A stretch of 5,665 bases of DNA from Prevotella sp. UBA6429 (lineage in GTDB: Bacteria > Bacteroidota > Bacteroidia > Bacteroidales > Bacteroidaceae): NCBI GenBank assembly GCA_002437285.1, contig DJOV01000109.1, positions 1-5,665 of the forward strand, in the 5' to 3' direction. The notes below the pieces were generated by a model. The model saw only the letters and a list, made by a program, of their open reading frames with translations, did not search any database and was not told the origin of the DNA. Positions 1 through 5,619 of the stretch are shown piece by piece. A program made the position numbers and the translations under genes. Position 1 is the first letter of the stretch. The number at the start of each line of letters is the position of its first letter.

Positions 1-244
1 CGTGCAAGCGGCATAGACCACAGGCCGTTGCAAGCGGCAGAGGCGTACAACAGGCCGTGCAAGCGGCAAAGACCACAGGCCGTTGCAAGCGGCAGAGACG
101 TACAACAGGCCGTGCAAGCGGCATAGACAACAGACCGTGCAGGCGGCATAGACCACAAGCCGTGCAGGCGGCAGAGGCGTACAACAAGCCGTGCAAGCGG
201 CATAGACCACAAGCCGTTGCAAGCGACAGAGGCGTACAACAGGC
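1..244. repeat. Compound tandem repeat (minisatellite), nine units of two alternating types, cut by the left window edge
   Basis: Nine head-to-tail units can be split at CGT: 1-25, 26-55, 56-80, 81-110, 111-135, 136-160, 161-189, 190-214 and 215-244. Type A (25 bp) begins CGTGCAAGCGGCATAGAC and ends with ACAGGC or ACAAGC. Type B (29-30 bp) begins CGTTGCAAGCGGCAGAG, carries an extra GCGTACA segment and ends ACAGGC. The order is A B A B A A B A B, so the higher-order period is 55 bp with one A-A doublet. Units differ by one to a few substitutions, including CAAGCGGC/CAGGCGGC and CAGGC/CAAGC at the end. There are no unique spacers, so this is not a CRISPR array. The period is not a multiple of three. 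The array lies downstream of the operon's last gene, and its true length is unknown because it starts before the window. Function unknown. Confidence 0.93.
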
Positions 245-438
245 CGTGTTGTTTGCACTCCTGCTGCGTGAGCGGTTTGAAGCGGTTTACATTCCATCCC
301 AACGCAAGGGTCTCGTCACTCCCAGTTGCGGGAAAACAAAAAAAATCCCGGGCAGCCAGCCGGCGCCATGCCGACCGCTACCCGGAACACACCCCTCATG
401 GGGAATTTGCCAAAACGAAGCGAGGCGCTACGGCCAGC
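245..438. other. Intergenic region between the repeat array and the GH57 gene
   Basis: I see no credible gene here. It holds a short direct repeat (AGCGGTTT at 271-278 and 281-288), a stem-loop at 303-330 (CGCAAGGG pairing with CCC-TTGCG across a two-base bulge), the probable terminator at 338-363, and a small CCCC/GGGG hairpin at 392-403 just beyond the GH57 stop codon. The 303-330 stem-loop has no T-tract next to it on either strand, so its role is unclear. Confidence 0.6.
338..363 (-). terminator. Probable intrinsic terminator of the glycogen operon
   Basis: Read on the minus strand, about 75 nt past the GH57 stop, a short G+C-rich hairpin (CCGG 363-360 pairing with CCGG 351-348, 8-nt loop) is followed after two bases by eight T, then G and four more T. 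The T-tract and the position at the end of the last gene are convincing. The stem is only four pairs, and alternative pairings with neighbouring GGC/GCC and CCCGG blocks are possible, so the exact structure is uncertain. Confidence 0.5.
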
Positions 439-1854
439 CTATTTCTTGTCCGCAGCCTTGGGCTCCGCAGCCTTCTTGCGCGGTGCGCGCTTGGCGGGAG
501 CCTTCTTCTCAGCCGAAGCCTTGCCCTCATATTTCTCGCGCAACGCCTCCAGTTCCGCCTCACTCTTCTCCAGTTTGGCTTGCAGGCGCTGTATCTCCTG
601 ATCCTTCATGGTGATCTCGTCACCCTCGTTCTTGATGGTGGTGAGGAGCGAGTTGAGCTGGTCGTTGTCGATCTCAGGCGGATAGAGGTCGTTGACACGC
701 GTGATGAAGTCGCCGAGGATGTTCATGTAGTTGGTGAACGCATCAAACGGTCCGCTGTAGATGCCACGGTCGAGCCCCACGTTGGAGGGCTTGGTGGTCA
801 TGAAGCGGAAGTTGTTGCTTGCCTGCAGGTAGTCCCAGTCCACATTGATGCGCGGGTCATTGGCAATGCGCACACGCTCGGCCACGCTGTAGAGCTTCTC
901 GAAAGCCTCACGCTGCATGGGGTTGCCCAGCCAGCAACTGACATCGCGCTCCTCATCGACCCACGAGAGGGTGTCGGGCACGCAAATCTCGCCCACACTG
1001 GGCGTGGCGTCGAAGATCTCCGACGGTGTGGCAAAGCCCACGCCTCTCTGCTTGGCGCACGCCGGCAGCGCGTGGATGAAGTCGAGGATGTTGGAGCTGA
1101 GCGGCTGTGCGATGCCCAGGGCCGTGAGCTCCATGAAGATGTTGATGACGTTGTCGCCCTCGGGAAGGGCCGCTATGCGGTCCATATAGGAGTCGGCGAA
1201 GAGAGGATAGCCCTCCCAGTTGGAGTTGTTGAAGCGCAGGCTGATGTCGTCGCTGAGCGCGATGTCGCGCAGCAGAAGCTTCAGCTGGGGAGCGAGGGCG
1301 CAGTGGTAGACATAGTGGGGGCTCTTCCATCCGAGGACATGCTTGGCGCCCTCGGTGAGCATACCCTTGAATCCCATCTGTGCGGCCTGCAGGCCGATGT
1401 CGTCACTGTAGATGAGCGATGAGTTGCGGAGCACCGTCGGTTTCTTGCCGAAGTAGTCCTTGATCTTCTGGCACTGCTTCTTGACGTCGGCTGCGAAGCA
1501 CTCCTCATCCTTGAGCGAGCTCAGTCCGTGGCTGTAAGGCTCGGCAAGGAACTCCACGCAACCGGTGTTGTTGAGCTCCTGCAACTTCTCGAGCACCTGT
1601 GGAGCGTGCACCTCGAGTTGCTCGATGCCTACGCCCGAGAGCGAGAAGGCCACCTTGAAGAAGTCGCCATTCTCCTCGATCATCTTGCCGATGGTGTTGA
1701 GCGCGGGCATGTAGGAGCGCTCCACGATGTCGTTGATGCTTCGCTCGTTCTCGTAGTCGTCATAATAATAGTGGTCGGTGCCGATGTCGAAGAAGCGGTA
1801 CCGTTTCAGATGGACGATCTGATGTATCTCAAAATATAAGCAGATTGTTTTCAT
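439..1854 (-). CDS. GH57 alpha-amylase-like protein, probably catalytically altered, with coiled coil and Lys/Ala/Pro-rich tail
   Basis: The product is 471 aa. The ATG at 1854-1852 is chosen because MKTICLYFEIHQ is the typical family N-terminus; a start 14 codons upstream would place a Gly-rich extension inside a hairpin. The GH57 core spans roughly residues 1-390. Visible landmarks are the HQ of the first conserved region (EIHQ, 9-12), EFLAEPYSHG (101-110), RNSSLIY (143-149), GFKGMLTEG (161-169), FMELTALG (240-247) and FATPSEI (274-280). GH57 enzymes act on alpha-glucans by a retaining mechanism with a Glu nucleophile and an Asp acid. Here the Glu position of the RN-x-x-L-I-Y motif reads Ser146, and the Asp position after F-M reads Glu242. 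I therefore infer a weak or non-catalytic alpha-amylase-like homologue. Residues 414-443 form a heptad-like coiled coil, and 444-471 are rich in Lys, Ala and Pro. There is no signal peptide, so it is cytoplasmic. It is the last gene of the operon. Family assignment is firm; function is not. Confidence 0.93.
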   Translation of the reverse strand: MKTICLYFEIHQIVHLKRYRFFDIGTDHYYYDDYENERSINDIVERSYMPALNTIGKMIEENGDFFKVAFSLSGVGIEQLEVHAPQVLEKLQELNNTGCVEFLAEPYSHGLSSLKDEECFAADVKKQCQKIKDYFGKKPTVLRNSSLIYSDDIGLQAAQMGFKGMLTEGAKHVLGWKSPHYVYHCALAPQLKLLLRDIALSDDISLRFNNSNWEGYPLFADSYMDRIAALPEGDNVINIFMELTALGIAQPLSSNILDFIHALPACAKQRGVGFATPSEIFDATPSVGEICVPDTLSWVDEERDVSCWLGNPMQREAFEKLYSVAERVRIANDPRINVDWDYLQASNNFRFMTTKPSNVGLDRGIYSGPFDAFTNYMNILGDFITRVNDLYPPEIDNDQLNSLLTTIKNEGDEITMKDQEIQRLQAKLEKSEAELEALREKYEGKASAEKKAPAKRAPRKKAAEPKAADKK

Positions 1855-1873
1855 TGTTCTTTTTGAGATTGGG

Positions 1874-1912
1874 CCTCCGCCGCGCTGCCCTGTCATCGGG
1901 GCGAGGCGGAGG
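1874..1912 (-). promoter_or_regulatory. Long G+C-rich hairpin in the leader of the GH57 gene
   Basis: On the transcribed strand CCTCCGCC (1912-1905) pairs perfectly with GGCGGAGG (1881-1874). The stem continues after one mismatch with three pairs (1901-1903 with 1883-1885), then three more (1898-1900 with 1888-1890), leaving a 7-nt loop. It sits 19 nt before the GH57 ATG, in the 134-nt gap after the glycosyltransferase. No T-tract follows it on the minus strand, so it is not a standard terminator. It could slow transcription, protect or process the mRNA, or tune translation; it buries the only GGAGG near the start, although that is too far from the ATG to be a standard ribosome binding site. 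On the plus strand a T7 run (1923-1929) follows about 10 nt later. Confidence 0.5.
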
Positions 1913-1964
1913 GCGGGTTGTATTTTTTTGAAAAAATGATGAAGGTTCTTGTTAGTGGTCTCAC

Positions 1965-1979
1965 GCGCCGTGACGGCGC
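1965..1979 (-). other. Perfect short palindrome just after the glycosyltransferase stop
   Basis: GCGCCG and CGGCGC flank a three-base TGA, giving a six-pair hairpin 10 nt past the stop codon at 1991-1989. No T-tract follows on the minus strand; the nearest T run (1936-1931) is almost 30 nt away. It could stabilise the 3' end of the upstream message segment or be a Rho-related or processing element. As an intrinsic terminator it is weak. Confidence 0.35.
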
Positions 1980-1988
1980 CCGGGCTCG

Positions 1989-3257
1989 TCAGGTCCAGTG
2001 GAGCGTGCGCATATAGAGCTCACGTATCCAGCGTCCCACCTTCTCCCAGGTGATCTGGTCGACCTCCCGCTTGCCCTCATCCTGCAGATAGTGGAAGAGG
2101 CTGTCGTTGTGGCAGATGCTGTAGATGGAGTCGGCCAGCGCATGGATGTCCCAATAGTCGACCTTGATGCAGTTGTTGAGGATCTCGGCGCAACCGCTCT
2201 GCTTGGAGATGATGGTGGGCGTGCCACACTGCATGGCCTCGAGCGGCGATATGCCGAAAGGCTCCGAGACCGATGGCATTACGTAGACGTCGGAGTCCTT
2301 GAGACACTCATAGACCTGCTTGCCGCGCATGAATCCCGGGAAATGGAACCTGTCGGCGATGCCGCGCTCGGCTGCGAGGTAAATCATCTGGTCCATCATG
2401 TCGCCCGAGCCCGCCATGCAGAAGCGGATGTGTCGCGTGCGGTGGAGCACCATGTTGGCCGCCTCGACAAAGTATTCGGGGCCCTTCTGCATGGTCAGTC
2501 GGCCGAGGAAGGTCACCACCTTGTCCTTGCCCGTGTGGTCGGGACGCGGGATGGCCGCGTTCTCCGGACTGAGGGGATAGACAGCGTTGTGCACGGTGAA
2601 CACCTTGCGGGGGTCCTGGTGATACTGGTTGATGACGGTGTTGCGCGTCAGGTCTGACACGCACATGATGCAGTCGGCATGGTCCATGCCGTCCTTCTCG
2701 ATGGAGTAGACAGTGGGGTTGACGTGTCCGCGGCTGCGGTCATAGTCGGTGGCGTGCACGTGGATGCACAGGGGCTTGCCGCTCACCTGCTTGGCGTGGA
2801 TGCCGGCGGGATAGGTGAGCCAGTCGTGGGCGTGGATGATGTCAAACTGCTCGGTGCGGGCCACGACGCCGGCGATGATCGAGTAGTTGTTGATCTCCTC
2901 GTGCAGGTTGCCGGGATAGCCTCCCGCAAACTCCATGCACCCCAAGTCGTTGACGTGCATGAAGTTGAAGTCGGCATAGATATGGTCGCGGTAGCGATAG
3001 TAGTCATGGGGATCCATGAGGTTGCCGATGCGGCTGCTGACATAGTCGAAGTTGACATCGCGATAGGCGATGGGCACACAGTTCATGGCGACGATGTGCG
3101 CAAACGTGTGGTCCTCGTCGCCCCAGGGCTTGGGCAGGCAGAGGGTGATGTCCACATCACCCTGGGCGTGCAGGCCCTCGGAGATGCCGAAATTGGCAGT
3201 GGCCAAACCTCCATACACATGAGGAGGATATTCCCATCCAAACATTAAGACTTTCAT
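1989..3257 (-). CDS. GT4-type glycosyltransferase, probable glycogen (alpha-glucan) synthase
   Basis: The product is 422 aa with the GT-B fold pattern of two Rossmann-like domains. The N-terminal domain opens with FGWEYPPHVYGGLA (6-19), the glycine-rich acceptor/nucleotide loop seen in glycogen-synthase-like and GlgM-like enzymes, and carries HAHDW (142-146), a motif shared with bacterial and plant starch/glycogen synthases. The C-terminal donor-binding domain shows FLGRLTMQKGPE (250-261, with Arg253 and Lys258 in the usual phosphate-contact positions), AGSGD (282-286) and the E-x7-E motif EPFGISPLE (332-340) followed by AMQCGTP. Retaining GT4/GT5 enzymes transfer glucose from a nucleotide sugar to an alpha-1,4-glucan. 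Whether the donor is ADP-glucose or UDP-glucose cannot be read from the sequence. At 422 aa it is shorter than classical GlgA (about 480). The ATG is supported by AGGAGG eight bases upstream. It lies 19 nt after the debranching enzyme gene. A maltose-1-phosphate synthase-like or other alpha-glucosyltransferase role is the main alternative. No signal peptide; cytoplasmic. Confidence 0.9.
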   Translation of the reverse strand: MKVLMFGWEYPPHVYGGLATANFGISEGLHAQGDVDITLCLPKPWGDEDHTFAHIVAMNCVPIAYRDVNFDYVSSRIGNLMDPHDYYRYRDHIYADFNFMHVNDLGCMEFAGGYPGNLHEEINNYSIIAGVVARTEQFDIIHAHDWLTYPAGIHAKQVSGKPLCIHVHATDYDRSRGHVNPTVYSIEKDGMDHADCIMCVSDLTRNTVINQYHQDPRKVFTVHNAVYPLSPENAAIPRPDHTGKDKVVTFLGRLTMQKGPEYFVEAANMVLHRTRHIRFCMAGSGDMMDQMIYLAAERGIADRFHFPGFMRGKQVYECLKDSDVYVMPSVSEPFGISPLEAMQCGTPTIISKQSGCAEILNNCIKVDYWDIHALADSIYSICHNDSLFHYLQDEGKREVDQITWEKVGRWIRELYMRTLHWT

Positions 3258-3265
3258 AGACGTGT

Positions 3266-3271
3266 CCTCCT
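3266..3271 (-). promoter_or_regulatory. Perfect Shine-Dalgarno sequence for the glycosyltransferase
   Basis: AGGAGG is read on the minus strand (CCTCCT on plus) with eight bases between it and the ATG at 3257. It lies inside the 19-nt gap after the debranching enzyme stop. Bacteroidota genes often lack such a site, and the other two genes here have none at normal spacing. It fixes the start codon and suggests efficient re-initiation on a shared mRNA. Confidence 0.8.
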
Positions 3272-3276
3272 AATGA

Positions 3277-5220
3277 TTAAAATTTATACTTTTCGAGTTG
3301 TTCCAATGCGCGCAGGATCTCGGCGACGTTCATGGCGAACGACATGGCGCCACGCCCGTGGAAGGGCGGGTTGCCGTCGAAGAGCTCGGGCAGGGTGCCC
3401 AGGCAGTGATACTGCATCTCCTCATCGTAGCCCACCATCTGCCGCTCGATGAAGCTCAGGCGTGTGCGCTTGTAGAGCTTGAGGCTGGCCTCCATGTAGA
3501 AGCCGAAGAGCCACGGCCACGCCGTGCCCTGGTGGTAGGCGTAGTCGCGCTGGGCCTGCGGGCCGACATACATGGGATTGTAGCCGCCACTCTTCGGCGA
3601 GAGTGAGCGCAAGCCCTTGGGTGTGAGCAACTCACGCGTGCAGAAATCGATGATACTCTTCTTCTGCGAGTTCTCCAGTGGCGAATAGTCGAAGGCTGCG
3701 GGGAATATCATGTTGGGGCGCACGCTCTGGTCGCGCACGTCGCCGTCCACATAGTCGTAGAGGTAGCCGTAGGGATTGACAAAGGTGGCCTGGAAGGCAG
3801 TCTTGGCCTTGTCGGCAGCCATCTCCAGGCGAGCGGCGGTGTCGCCCTTGCCGGCGTCGCGCGCCAGCTCGGCACCAAACATCAAGGCGTTGTACCAGAG
3901 GGCATTGAACTCCACGATGTAGCCCGTCCGGGGCACGATAGGCCGCCCGTTGGCGGTGGAGTTCATCCAGGTCACTGCAGTGTTCTTGCCGTCGGTGCGC
4001 ACGAGCCCGTTGTCCTCCAGGGTGAGGTTGGGGTGCTCCTCCTCGCGGATGAAGTGGAGGATGTCCCACACGAGCTGGCCGTACTTCTCGCGGCACTTGT
4101 CGATACCGACGGCCTTGGCATACTGCTGTACGCACCAGATGGCCCACAGGGGCACATCGGGCTGGCCGACCTCGTAGAGCCTGACCGTGAGGGGCTTCTT
4201 CTCCATAAACTGGCGTAGGCCCTTCTCGGCCGTCTTCATGACAGCCTCGAAGAAGCTGTTCTCCTCGATGGAAAGCGTCAGACCCGGCAGCGAGATGAAT
4301 GTGTCGCGGGCACGCGCCTTGAACCAGGGATAGCCGGCGAGGATATAGGTCTCGCCGTTCTTGCCCTCCACATGAAACTGGTGGGCGGCGTTGACAAGAC
4401 AATGGAAGAAATTGTCGCGCGGCGCACGCTCGTCGACCTCTGTCTGGAAGAGGGTCTTCAGGCTGCGCGTCTTGCACTCGGACGTGGAGGCGGCGAAGAC
4501 GATGCTCTCACCCTTGCGGATGGGCAACTCAAAGTAGCCGGGCACGTAGAGGTCCTCATTGGAGGCGTAGCCGCGCTCCTGCTCCTTCGGATACTCGATG
4601 CCGCGATACCAGTCGGGCTGGAAGACAAACTCGCTCTTCTTGGAGAACTGCATGAAGAGATCGGGATAACCGGCATACATGCAGGTCTTGATGCCATTGT
4701 CGACCTCACTGTAGGCGCGGCTCGCCACGGCATTCTCGTGGGTGAACTGCCGCACGCTGCGGAAGGCGAGGAAGGGACGGAAACGGAGCGTGGTGGCCGA
4801 GTGGGCGTCGTCGAGGGTATAGCGTATCAGGATGCGGTCTTCAAAATGCTGGAAGACCACCTCCTTGCGCAGGACGACACCGCCCACACGATAAATGGTG
4901 GTGGGCACCTTGTCGCAATCAAACTCGCGGATATACTTGTGACCATTGGGGCTAAAGTTGTTGCCCTGATACTTGTGGAGTCCCAGGTTGAACTCGGCGC
5001 CGTGCTGGATGACCGTGCAGTCGAGCGACGAGAGCAGCACATGGTTCTCATCGTCCAGGCTGGGCACGGGCACAACAAGCAACCCGTGATACTTGCGCGT
5101 ATTGCAGTCGACAATCGTGGAGCATGAATAGGCCCCCGACCGGTTGGTCCGGAGGATTTCCTTGCCCAGCGAATCTTGCAGGTTGGTCATCAGCGCTCTT
5201 TCGAATCTAAGATAACTCAT
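3277..5220 (-). CDS. Glycogen debranching enzyme (amylo-alpha-1,6-glucosidase type)
   Basis: The product is 647 aa. The ATG at 5220-5218 gives MSYLRFERALMTNL; a TTG three codons earlier is less likely. The N-terminal beta-rich domain of the bacterial/archaeal debrancher family covers about residues 15-260, with NRSGAYSCSTIVDCNTRKYHG (starting at 26) as its hallmark. The (alpha/alpha)6-barrel glucosidase domain covers about 275-645. It shows AGYPWFKARARDTFISLPGL (294-313), TWMN (417-420), PRTGYIVEFNALWYNAL (430-446), YHQGTAWPW (562-570) and PELFDGNPPFHGRG (611-624). The family hydrolyses the alpha-1,6-linked glucose left at glycogen branch points. Glu612, in the P-E-L-F motif, matches the usual catalytic base. 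The position of the catalytic Asp in TWMD reads Asn420, which is odd. There is no signal peptide, so it should act on cytoplasmic glycogen. It is the first gene of the operon, directly behind a Bacteroidota-type promoter. Family call is very firm; activity should be regarded as untested because of Asn420. Confidence 0.95.
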   Translation of the reverse strand: MSYLRFERALMTNLQDSLGKEILRTNRSGAYSCSTIVDCNTRKYHGLLVVPVPSLDDENHVLLSSLDCTVIQHGAEFNLGLHKYQGNNFSPNGHKYIREFDCDKVPTTIYRVGGVVLRKEVVFQHFEDRILIRYTLDDAHSATTLRFRPFLAFRSVRQFTHENAVASRAYSEVDNGIKTCMYAGYPDLFMQFSKKSEFVFQPDWYRGIEYPKEQERGYASNEDLYVPGYFELPIRKGESIVFAASTSECKTRSLKTLFQTEVDERAPRDNFFHCLVNAAHQFHVEGKNGETYILAGYPWFKARARDTFISLPGLTLSIEENSFFEAVMKTAEKGLRQFMEKKPLTVRLYEVGQPDVPLWAIWCVQQYAKAVGIDKCREKYGQLVWDILHFIREEEHPNLTLEDNGLVRTDGKNTAVTWMNSTANGRPIVPRTGYIVEFNALWYNALMFGAELARDAGKGDTAARLEMAADKAKTAFQATFVNPYGYLYDYVDGDVRDQSVRPNMIFPAAFDYSPLENSQKKSIIDFCTRELLTPKGLRSLSPKSGGYNPMYVGPQAQRDYAYHQGTAWPWLFGFYMEASLKLYKRTRLSFIERQMVGYDEEMQYHCLGTLPELFDGNPPFHGRGAMSFAMNVAEILRALEQLEKYKF

Positions 5221-5230
5221 AGTTCTCAAT

Positions 5231-5263
5231 TCAGGCTTTTATGTGGGTTAGATTATTTTCCAT
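5231..5263 (-). CDS. Possible 10-residue leader ORF (MENNLTHIKA) upstream of the debranching enzyme
   Basis: In the 5' leader, an ATG at 5263-5261 opens an 11-codon frame ending in TGA at 5233-5231, 10 nt before the debrancher ATG. No Shine-Dalgarno sequence sits at normal spacing. Chance occurrence is quite possible for such a short frame. If translated, it could couple ribosome arrival to the start of the operon. It shows no run of a single amino acid that would suggest classical attenuation. Confidence 0.15.
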   Translation of the reverse strand: MENNLTHIKA

Positions 5264-5313
5264 TAGGTAAGGGGCAGACCGCCAACGGTGAGCTCCTGGC
5301 CTCCTTTTGTGCT

Positions 5314-5344
5314 CAAAGTTAATAAAAAACCAACAGAGCGCAAA
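5314..5344 (-). promoter_or_regulatory. Bacteroidota-type promoter of the glycogen operon
   Basis: On the minus strand TTTG (5344-5341) is followed after exactly 19 nt by TAACTTTG (5321-5314), matching the Bacteroidota primary sigma factor consensus TTTG, 19-21 nt, TAnnTTTG. Transcription would start a few bases on, near 5305-5309, giving a leader of about 85-90 nt before the debrancher ATG. The leader starts with an AAGGAGG (5306-5300) that is about 80 nt from the ATG and so is not its ribosome binding site. It also contains a small ACCG/CGGT hairpin (5278-5289). Confidence 0.75.
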
Positions 5345-5376
5345 GCAAAAACCAACTTATTTTAGTCAAAAGACAT

Positions 5377-5406
5377 AAAAAATAGAGGGAAGCAGGCTCT
5401 GCGCCC
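5377..5406 (-). terminator. Terminator-like hairpin upstream of the operon promoter
   Basis: On the minus strand GGG and GCAG (5406-5404, 5402-5399) pair with CTGC and CCC (5395-5392, 5389-5387) around a three-base loop and a small 1x2 internal loop. After four bases (TCTA) come six T (5382-5377). This would end a leftward transcript entering from the right, insulating the glycogen promoter about 30 nt further on. The gene or RNA it would end is either outside the window or in the structured stretch next to it. Confidence 0.45.
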
Positions 5407-5419
5407 GCTCACCGGCGAA

Positions 5420-5513
5420 GCCCCACGTGACTGTAATCGCACACAGGATTTTTGGTGGGGCGGACAAGGCTCGGAAGACATCTCGGCCTCGGTCAAGAGG
5501 ACAGCCGACCGCC
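5420..5513. other. Strongly self-complementary stretch, possible structured RNA or 3' untranslated region
   Basis: Several stems nest here: GCCCCAC (5420-5426) with GTGGGGC (5455-5461), enclosing CTGT/ACAG; GGCGG (5459-5463) with CCGCC (5509-5513), enclosing GGCT (5468-5471) with AGCC (5503-5506) and CCTC (5487-5490) with GAGG (5497-5500). The outer stems share three bases and would compete or stack. The strand is not set by the stems, but the adjacent minus-strand terminator (5377-5406) favours a leftward RNA. No protein family is recognisable in this stretch, and I could not match it to a known RNA class. Confidence 0.35.
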
Positions 5514-5598
5514 ATGCTCTTGGCAAGAAAACGGCCTAACCGATGCGATTGTCATGATTTTTGGTCGAAAAGTTTGTCACGGATGACCGATGAAATAG

Positions 5599-5619
5599 AA
5601 CGCGAAAATCGCGTTTTTT
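5599..5619 (+). terminator. Terminator-like hairpin on the plus strand
   Basis: AACGCG (5599-5604) pairs with CGCGTT (5610-5615) around an AAAAT loop, and the last two T begin a run of six T (5614-5619). It has the shape of a small intrinsic terminator for a rightward transcript, yet no convincing plus-strand gene precedes it. It may end a small RNA from the structured region or be fortuitous. Confidence 0.35.

Noticed and set aside
1..244. CRISPR array
   Set aside because: Units are contiguous, similar along their whole length and lack unique spacers.
57..614. 185-codon plus-strand frame through the repeat array and the intergenic region
   Set aside because: Its first part is only translated repeat units whose period is not a multiple of three, and it ends by overlapping the 3' end of the GH57 gene in antisense.
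217..1422. 401-codon open frame on the plus strand opposite the GH57 gene
   Set aside because: It starts in the repeat array and then runs antisense to a clear GH57 gene; its residues (long Val/Leu/Glu/Asp/Gly-rich runs) are typical of the reverse complement of a G+C-rich gene, and no family is recognisable.
1998..5127. Other long plus-strand frames (1998-2657, 2679-3248, 4372-5127) and alternate minus frames such as 3632-4477
   Set aside because: All lie inside the well-supported minus-strand glycosyltransferase and debrancher genes and have shadow-like low-complexity composition.
5384..5513. Resemblance to a cobalamin riboswitch (AGGGAAG, then CTGTAATCG, then a GTCA..AGGAC-like block in the right order)
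   Set aside because: The defining GGTG-AAA-TCC, GCCACTG and GGGAAGGC elements are missing, and the stems seen pair differently.
5447..5565. Ten-base direct repeat GATTTTTGGT at 5447-5456 and 5556-5565
   Set aside because: Only two short copies without flanking similarity; chance is likely in an AT-containing intergenic stretch.
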